Origin: CAWEQW01 sp963811365
GTDB lineage: Bacteria; Actinomycetota; Actinomycetes; Propionibacteriales; Nocardioidaceae
Assembly: GCA_963811365.1 (NCBI GenBank)
Contig: CAWEQW010000009.1
Coordinates: forward strand, 248,001 to 312,000
Reading direction: 5' to 3'
DNA: 64,000 bases
Below, in pieces: positions 58,940-64,000 of the stretch (its first letter is position 1; each line of letters opens with the position of its first letter). The translations under genes were made by a program, and so were the position numbers. The notes under the pieces are model-generated. The model was not told the DNA's origin. It ran no database searches and saw only the letters and a program-made list of their open reading frames with translations.

Positions 58940-59614
58940 TCAGTTCGGGGACCAGGCCGTGCGGGCGACCTCGGTCGCCGGCAGGGACGGGACCGCCCGC
59001 ATCGCGCGCATCTCCTCGCGCATCGACGCACTGAGCATCCGCAGCCGTTCCCGAGGGCTGCCCGCCTCCAGCAGCGCCTGTCGCTCGGAGAGCGTGAGCA
59101 GGCAGGTCGCGGCGAGGCTGTAGGAGAGGTACTCGGGGTCCTTCGGGAAGCTCCCGTCGAGCACCTCGGCGCCGCGCAGCTCCGACAGGCGCACCCGGTA
59201 GGTCTGGAAGGTGCGCAGCGCCTGGCGCGCGGCCTCGGTCGTCTCCGGCGAGGCGTCCTGGCTCTCCTCCACCACCTCCACCCCACCGACGAGGTAGGAG
59301 CCGGAGGTGTCCAGGTCGTCCAGGCGCATCCGGTGGCGGCCGACGACCTCGATGTCGAACCGGCCGTCGGAGTGCGGCTCCACCGAGGTCATCTGGACCA
59401 CGCAGCCGACCCGGTGCACCGACTGCACCCCCTGGGCGCCGACCTCGTAGCCCTCCCGGATCGCCACGATCCCGAACAGCCTCAAGGACTTGTCCGAGAT
59501 GGTCAGCAGGTGGTGCACCAGCGCGCGGTAACGGTCCTCGAACACGTGCAGCGGCACCGTGACTCCGGGGAAGACCACGGTGTTCAGGGGGAAGATCGGC
59601 AGCCGCTCGCCCAC
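58940..59614 (-). CDS. Lon N-terminal (substrate-binding) domain protein
   Basis: A 224-residue protein equal to the Lon protease N-domain without ATPase or protease: LPIFPLNTVVFPGVTVPLHV, FEDRYRALVHHLL, GVQSVHRVGCVVQMTSVEPH and FDIEVVGRHRMRL. The C-terminal helical part contains ATCLLTLSERQALLEAGSPR. Stand-alone Lon-N proteins are common in actinobacteria and have no proven function. GTG 59614 is used; TTG 59623 is three codons upstream. Divergent from hisD by about 90 bases. Confidence 0.85.
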   Translation of the reverse strand: MGERLPIFPLNTVVFPGVTVPLHVFEDRYRALVHHLLTISDKSLRLFGIVAIREGYEVGAQGVQSVHRVGCVVQMTSVEPHSDGRFDIEVVGRHRMRLDDLDTSGSYLVGGVEVVEESQDASPETTEAARQALRTFQTYRVRLSELRGAEVLDGSFPKDPEYLSYSLAATCLLTLSERQALLEAGSPRERLRMLSASMREEMRAMRAVPSLPATEVARTAWSPN

Positions 59615-59706
59615 GCGGTGCAATCTACCCAGGTCACCGGGCCCGCAGCGGGTCCGGCCGCTGACACGCCGGGGCGCCGGGGGAGGCCCGCACCTAGACT
59701 GGCCCC

Positions 59707-61002
59707 ATGACTCGCCGGATCGACCTCAGGGGCCGAGCGGTCCCTGACTACCGCACCGTGGTGCCGCGTGCCGAGCTCGACGTCGAGGCGGCCCTCGACG
59801 TCGTCCGCCCGATCTGCGACGCCGTGCGGCATCGCGGTGTCGAGGCGATCGTCGAGTTCGCCGCGATCTTCGACCACGTCGAGCAGACCGACATCGCGGT
59901 TCCGCCCGAGGCGGTCCAGGAGGCGCTCGACGGGCTCGACCCGGCCGTCCGTGCCGGGCTGGAGGAGTCCATCGCCCGGCTTCGCCGCACCTGCGAGGCC
60001 GAGCGGGAGGACGACGTGACCACCGAGGTGGTGCCCGGTGGCACGGTGCGCCGCCGCATGGTGCCGGTGCAGCGTGTCGGGCTCTACGTGCCCGGCGGCA
60101 TCGCCCCGCTGGTCTCGAGCGTGGTGATGAACGTCGTCCCGGCTCAGGCCGCCGGAGTGCAGTCGGTGGCGCTCACGTCCTCGCCGCGCGCCGACAACGG
60201 TGGGCTGCCGCACCCCACGATCCTGGCGGCCTGCGCGCTGCTCGGCATCGACGAGGTCTACGCGGTCGGCGGCGCCCAGGCCATCGCGATGTTCGCCTAC
60301 GGCGCCGGTCCCTGCCGCAAGGTCGACATGGTCACCGGCCCGGGCGCCATCTACACCGTCGCCGCCAAGCGGCTGCTGAAGGGCGTCGTCGGCATCGACT
60401 CCGAGGCCGGTCCGACCGAGATCGCCATCCTCGCCGACGACTCCGCCGACCCGGCGTTCGTCGCCGCCGACCTGGTCAGCCAGGCCGAGCACGACCCGTC
60501 CGCGGCCTCGGTCCTGGTGACCGACTCCGCCTCGCTGGCCGACGAGGTCGAGGCGGAGCTCGACAAGCAGGTCTCGGCCACCCGGCACGTCGACCGGATC
60601 CGCACCGCCCTGTCCGGGCCGCAGTCGGGGATCGTGCTCGTCGACGACCTCGAGCAGGGCCTGGCCGTCGTCGACGGGTTCGCCGCCGAGCACCTCGAGA
60701 TCCACACCCGCGACGCCTCGTCGTGGGCCGGCCGGGTGCACAACGCCGGAGCGATCTTCGTCGGCGGCCACGCCCCCGTCTCGCTCGGCGACTACTGCGC
60801 CGGGTCCAACCACGTGCTCCCGACCGGCGGCTGCGCCTGCCACTCCTCGGGCCTGTCGGTGCGCTCGTTCCTCAAGGCCGTGCACGTCGTCGAGTACGAC
60901 GAGCAGGCGCTGCGCGCGGTCGCCCCGCACGTCGTCGCGCTGGCGAACGCCGAGGACCTGCCCGGCCACGCCGCCGCCGTCACCGTGCGCACGGAGCGGT
61001 GA
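59707..61002 (+). CDS. hisD: Histidinol dehydrogenase
   Basis: HisD oxidises L-histidinol to L-histidine in two NAD-dependent steps. The 431-residue enzyme has RVGLYVPGGIAPLVSSVVMN, YAVGGAQAIAMFAYG, KVDMVTGPGAIYTVAAKRLL, the zinc-site GIDSEAGPTEIAILAD and LVSQAEHDPSAASVLVT (His ligand), the catalytic EHLEIH and the terminal GDYCAGSNHVLPTGG. It opens the his operon; hisC begins ten bases after its stop. Confidence 0.96.
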   Translation: MTRRIDLRGRAVPDYRTVVPRAELDVEAALDVVRPICDAVRHRGVEAIVEFAAIFDHVEQTDIAVPPEAVQEALDGLDPAVRAGLEESIARLRRTCEAEREDDVTTEVVPGGTVRRRMVPVQRVGLYVPGGIAPLVSSVVMNVVPAQAAGVQSVALTSSPRADNGGLPHPTILAACALLGIDEVYAVGGAQAIAMFAYGAGPCRKVDMVTGPGAIYTVAAKRLLKGVVGIDSEAGPTEIAILADDSADPAFVAADLVSQAEHDPSAASVLVTDSASLADEVEAELDKQVSATRHVDRIRTALSGPQSGIVLVDDLEQGLAVVDGFAAEHLEIHTRDASSWAGRVHNAGAIFVGGHAPVSLGDYCAGSNHVLPTGGCACHSSGLSVRSFLKAVHVVEYDEQALRAVAPHVVALANAEDLPGHAAAVTVRTER

Positions 61003-61012
61003 GCGCGCGGTC

Positions 61013-62104
61013 ATGACCTCCACCGACCCCGGTCGATTCACGCTGCCTCTGCGCGAGGAGCTGCGCGGCGTCGCGCCGTACGGCGCCCCGCAGCTCGACG
61101 TACCGGTGGCGCTGAACGTCAACGAGAACCCCTACCCACCCGGCGCGGCCGTCGCTGCCGAGGTCGGGCGCGCCGTCGCCGAGGTGACCGGCACCCTGAA
61201 CCGCTACCCGGACCGAGAGTTCACCGAGCTGCGCACCGCGCTCGCCGGCTACCTCGGGCACCGGGTGCGGCCGGCGCAGGTGTGGGCGGCCAACGGCAGC
61301 AACGAGGTGATGCTCCAGCTGCTGCAGGCGTTCGGAGGGCCCGGGCGGACGGCCGTCTCCTTCGCGCCGACGTACTCGATGTACCCCGAGTACGCCCGCG
61401 ACGCGATGACCGGCTGGGTGGTGGGCCACCGGGAGCAGGACTTCAGTCTCGACGTCGGCCACGCCAGGGCGGTGATCGCCGAGCACCGGCCCTCGGTGGT
61501 GCTGCTGCCCTCGCCGAACAACCCGACCGGGACCGCCCTGCCGCTCGACACCGTCACGGCGCTCTGCGCGGCGGCTCCGGGCGTCGTGGTGATCGACGAG
61601 GCGTACGGCGAGTTCCGGCGCAGCGGCACGCCGAGCGCGCTGGAGCTGCTGCCCACGACGCCCAACCTCGTCGTCTCCCGGACGATGAGCAAGGCGTTCG
61701 CGCTCGCCGGCGCCCGGATCGGCTACCTGGCCGCCTCGGAGGAGATCTGCGACGCGCTCCGCGTGGTGCGGCTGCCCTACCACCTCTCGGCCGTCACGCA
61801 GGCGGTCGCCCTGGTCGCGCTGCGGCACGCCGAGGAGCTGCTCGCCCGCGTCGACGAGCTGCGCGCCGAGCGCGACGCCCTCGTCGGCTGGCTCCGCGCG
61901 CAGGGCTACACGGTGGCCGACAGCGACGCCAACTTCGTGCTGTTCGGCAGGTTCGCGGACCGGCACGCGGTGTGGCAGGGCCTGCTGGATCGGGGGGTGC
62001 TGATCCGCGAGACTGGCCCGGACGGCTGGCTGCGGGTCTCGGTGGGGACCGCGGTGGAGATGGCGGCGTTCCGGGCCGCCCTGGTGGAAGTGGGACGACG
62101 ATGA
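61013..62104 (+). CDS. hisC: Histidinol-phosphate aminotransferase
   Basis: HisC is a PLP enzyme making histidinol phosphate. The 363-residue protein has ALNVNENPYPPG, WAANGSNEVMLQLLQAFGGP, SPNNPTGTALPL, VVIDEAYGEF and the PLP-lysine region SRTMSKAFALAGARIGYL (Lys near residue 226). The terminal RETGPDGWLRVSVGT fits the family. The stop overlaps the hisB start (ATGA). Confidence 0.96.
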   Translation: MTSTDPGRFTLPLREELRGVAPYGAPQLDVPVALNVNENPYPPGAAVAAEVGRAVAEVTGTLNRYPDREFTELRTALAGYLGHRVRPAQVWAANGSNEVMLQLLQAFGGPGRTAVSFAPTYSMYPEYARDAMTGWVVGHREQDFSLDVGHARAVIAEHRPSVVLLPSPNNPTGTALPLDTVTALCAAAPGVVVIDEAYGEFRRSGTPSALELLPTTPNLVVSRTMSKAFALAGARIGYLAASEEICDALRVVRLPYHLSAVTQAVALVALRHAEELLARVDELRAERDALVGWLRAQGYTVADSDANFVLFGRFADRHAVWQGLLDRGVLIRETGPDGWLRVSVGTAVEMAAFRAALVEVGRR

Positions 62105-62706
62105 GCCGCACCGCACGCATCGAGCGCACGACCAAGGAGTCGAAGGTGCTCGTCGAGCTCGACCTCGACGGCTCCGGCCGTGCGGACGTCTCCACCGGGG
62201 TCGGCTTCTACGACCACATGCTCTCCTCGCTGGCCCGGCACTCCCTGGTCGATCTCACAGTCTCCACGGACGGCGACACGCATGTCGACGCCCACCACAC
62301 CGTCGAGGACACCGCCATCGTGCTCGGTGCGGCGCTGCGTGAGGCGCTCGGCGACAAGGCCGGCATCCGTCGCTTCGGCGACGCGCTCGTGCCGCTCGAC
62401 GAGGCGCTCGTGCAGTGTGCGGTCGACGTCTCCGGGCGCCCCTACTGCGTGCACACCGGCGAGCCGGAGGGGCAGGCCTTCGTCACGATCGGGGGCAGCG
62501 TCGGCTACCCGGGATCGCTGACCCGGCACGTCTTCGAGACGCTCGCCTTCCACGCGCAGGTCGCGCTGCACGTCCGGGTCCTCGCGGGCCGCGACCCGCA
62601 CCACCTGGTCGAGGCGCAGTTCAAGGCGCTGGCGCGTGCGCTGCGCGACGCGATCGCCCTCGACCCACGCGAGACCGGGGTGCCGAGCACCAAGGGCAGC
62701 CTGTGA
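62101..62706 (+). CDS. hisB: Imidazoleglycerol-phosphate dehydratase
   Basis: A monofunctional HisB of 201 residues without the phosphatase domain found in enterobacteria. Metal-binding motifs: GVGFYDHMLSSLARHS, DTHVDAHHTVEDTAIVLG, FETLAFHAQVALHV and GRDPHHLVEAQFKALARAL. ATG 62101 overlaps the hisC stop; its own stop overlaps the hisH GTG. The histidinol-phosphatase must be encoded elsewhere. Confidence 0.96.
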   Translation: MSRTARIERTTKESKVLVELDLDGSGRADVSTGVGFYDHMLSSLARHSLVDLTVSTDGDTHVDAHHTVEDTAIVLGAALREALGDKAGIRRFGDALVPLDEALVQCAVDVSGRPYCVHTGEPEGQAFVTIGGSVGYPGSLTRHVFETLAFHAQVALHVRVLAGRDPHHLVEAQFKALARALRDAIALDPRETGVPSTKGSL

Positions 62707-63353
62707 CCGAGCCCTCCGCCGTCGTCGTCCTGGACTACGGCTCGGGCAACACGAGATCGGTCGTGCGCGCCCTCGAGCGCACCGGCGCCCGCGTCGAGCT
62801 CACCGCGGACCGGGCCGCCGCGCAGGAGGCCGACGGGCTGGTGGTCCCGGGCGTGGGAGCCTTCGCGGCGTGCGTGGCCGGCCTGCGCGCGGTCCGCGGT
62901 CACGAGGTGATCGGGCGGCGCCTGGCGGGCGGTCGGCCGGTGCTGGGCATCTGCGTGGGCATGCAGATCCTGTTCGGGCACGGCGTCGAGCACGGGGTCG
63001 AGACCGCGGGCCTCGACGAGTGGCCCGGCGTCGTCGAGCGGCTGCAGGCACCCGTCGTACCGCACATGGGGTGGAACACGGTCGAGGTCCCCGCCGGCAG
63101 CCGGCTGTTCGCCGGCGTGGAGGCCGAGCGCTTCTACTTCGTGCACTCCTACGGGGTGCGGGACTGGACGCTGCGCACCACCGGACACACCCGGGAGCCG
63201 CTGGTCACCTGGGCCGAGCACGGCGGCGACCGGTTCGTGGCCGCGGTCGAGAACGGCCCGCTGTCGGCCACGCAGTTCCATCCCGAGAAGTCCGGCGACG
63301 CGGGAGCCGCTCTGTTGCGCAACTGGGTGGCCACGCTTGGCCCGAGCACGTGA
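62703..63353 (+). CDS. hisH: Imidazole glycerol phosphate synthase subunit HisH
   Basis: The glutamine amidotransferase subunit that delivers ammonia to HisF. The 216-residue class I glutaminase has VVLDYGSGNTRSVVRAL, the nucleophile region LGICVGMQILF (Cys near residue 83), HMGWNTVEV, FYFVHSYGV and the His-x-Glu pair in TQFHPEKSGDAG. GTG 62703 overlaps the hisB stop. Its usual partner hisF does not follow on this strand. Confidence 0.96.
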   Translation: MTEPSAVVVLDYGSGNTRSVVRALERTGARVELTADRAAAQEADGLVVPGVGAFAACVAGLRAVRGHEVIGRRLAGGRPVLGICVGMQILFGHGVEHGVETAGLDEWPGVVERLQAPVVPHMGWNTVEVPAGSRLFAGVEAERFYFVHSYGVRDWTLRTTGHTREPLVTWAEHGGDRFVAAVENGPLSATQFHPEKSGDAGAALLRNWVATLGPST

Positions 63354-63377
63354 GCGTGAGCGGATGAGCGGCACCCC

Positions 63378-63728
63378 ATGAGCAAGGAGCGGGCCCGGCG
63401 CCGAGAGGTCCGACAGCGGGAGGCGGCTGTCCGGGCTGCAGCCCGGGCGGGCGAGGCCGAACGGCGGGAGCGGCGCGCGCGGCGCCGTCGGGCACTGCGC
63501 CGGGCGACGACCGGTCGGCTGCCTCGCCGGAGCGCCGGGCTCCAGCACGGACCGCTGGCCCGTCGGCGGCGGACCCGGCGCGCCCTGCTGCTGGCGGCGC
63601 TGCTGGCGGCGAACCTGCTGGTCTGGGTGGTGCGCCCGGACTGGCTGAGCCGGCTCGCGGCGCTCGTGGTCACGGTGCTGGTCGCGCCGGTGCTGGCGGC
63701 GTTCGTGGTACCGGCACGCCGGCGCTGA
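63378..63728 (+). CDS. Small basic protein with two C-terminal membrane helices
   Basis: A 116-residue protein with an extremely Arg-rich N-terminal half (ERARRREVRQREAAVRAAAR) and two hydrophobic segments (LLLAALLAANLLVWVV and LAALVVTVLVAPVLAAFVV). A gene of this kind often sits inside actinobacterial his operons, with unknown role. ATG 63378 is 24 bases after hisH. It is convergent with hisF, six bases between stops. Confidence 0.65.
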   Translation: MSKERARRREVRQREAAVRAAARAGEAERRERRARRRRALRRATTGRLPRRSAGLQHGPLARRRRTRRALLLAALLAANLLVWVVRPDWLSRLAALVVTVLVAPVLAAFVVPARRR

Positions 63729-63734
63729 CGACGG

Positions 63735-64000
63735 TCAGGTCGACGAACGGTCCATGCTGGTCCGGACCTGGTAGCCGGCCTCGGCGAGCGACCGCTTCAC
63801 CTCGGTGATCCGCAGCGTGCCGAAGTGGAACACGGTGGCCGCCAGCACGGCGTCCGCGCCGGCCCGGACGGCGGGCGGGAAGTGCTCGGGCCGGCCGGCG
63901 CCGCCGCTCGCGATCACGGGCACGCTCACCGCCGCGCGGACCTCGGCGATCAGGTCGACGTCGAAGCCGTCCTGGGTGCCGTCCGCGTCCATCGCGTTCA
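63735..64000 (-). CDS. hisF: Imidazole glycerol phosphate synthase subunit HisF, C-terminal part (5' end outside window)
   Basis: The last ~88 residues of the cyclase subunit. Diagnostic segments: NAMDADGTQDGFDVDLI with the catalytic Asp, VPVIASGGAGRPEHF (phosphate-binding loop), GADAVLAATVFHFGTL and ITEVKRSLAEAGYQVR. The gene runs on the minus strand, opposite to hisDCBH, and continues past the window edge. hisA/priA is not visible and must lie elsewhere. Confidence 0.93.
   Translation of the reverse strand, partial: NAMDADGTQDGFDVDLIAEVRAAVSVPVIASGGAGRPEHFPPAVRAGADAVLAATVFHFGTLRITEVKRSLAEAGYQVRTSMDRSST

Overview
The window is about 70% or more GC, with frequent GTG and a few TTG starts, gene pairs joined by ATGA or GTGA overlaps, and strong G/C third-position bias. 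With the gene content (PIG-L deacetylase, MmpL exporter, EACC1-caspase pair, geranylgeranyl reductase, Idi, DinB, ThrE) this points to a chromosomal segment of a high-GC actinomycete. A relative of Nocardioidaceae would fit, but that is an impression and not a demonstrated placement. No rRNA, tRNA, CRISPR array, insertion sequence or replication origin was recognised.

Layout: 1-3.9 kb holds the 3' part of recB and complete recD. A frame-broken PIG-L deacetylase, wrbA, three secreted proteins and an M50 site-2 protease follow (3.9-9.9 kb). A minus-strand nitrogen-scavenging cluster (9.9-15.0 kb) contains an amidase, an NCS1 permease, an agmatinase-family ureohydrolase, an acetamidase/formamidase and the tail of a lost APC permease. 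Next come an SGNH hydrolase and, divergent from it, a two-gene EACC1 + caspase-membrane protein module (16.1-18.6 kb). The caspase module is the clearest biological-conflict system here. A three-gene flavin electron-transfer operon (ferric-reductase-like protein, FMN-binding protein, ApbE) occupies 18.6-21.4 kb.

21.5-29.7 kb: a small phage-related protein, a frame-broken GH15 glucoamylase, formate-THF ligase, a 2H phosphoesterase, a translationally coupled geranylgeranyl reductase-Idi pair, a DUF429 protein and an unknown small protein. 29.7-40.1 kb: MmpL transporter, histidine phosphatase with an NnrD remnant, a membrane protein, a frame-broken GH3 enzyme, an unknown Rossmann-like protein, an aldo/keto reductase, a small acidic protein, a hemerythrin and a LigD-type phosphoesterase. 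40.2-45.5 kb: sthA, ackA and pta (redox and acetate metabolism) and a small spike-like OB-fold protein. 45.5-59.6 kb: SNF2 helicase, PNPOx-like protein, M1 peptidase, GH25 lysozyme, zinc alcohol dehydrogenase, two SDRs, dinB, ThrE-type exporter, YbaK and a Lon-N protein. The window closes with hisD-hisC-hisB-hisH, a small membrane protein, and hisF on the opposite strand, cut by the window edge.

Reading-frame breaks are concentrated in a few loci (PIG-L, amidase, NCS1 permease, GH15, GH3) while neighbouring genes are intact. In two places removing one extra base restores a conserved family motif, so sequencing or assembly insertions are at least as likely as true decay. Starts were chosen by Shine-Dalgarno spacing, family N-termini and gene overlaps. 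All functional calls are by eye from motifs.
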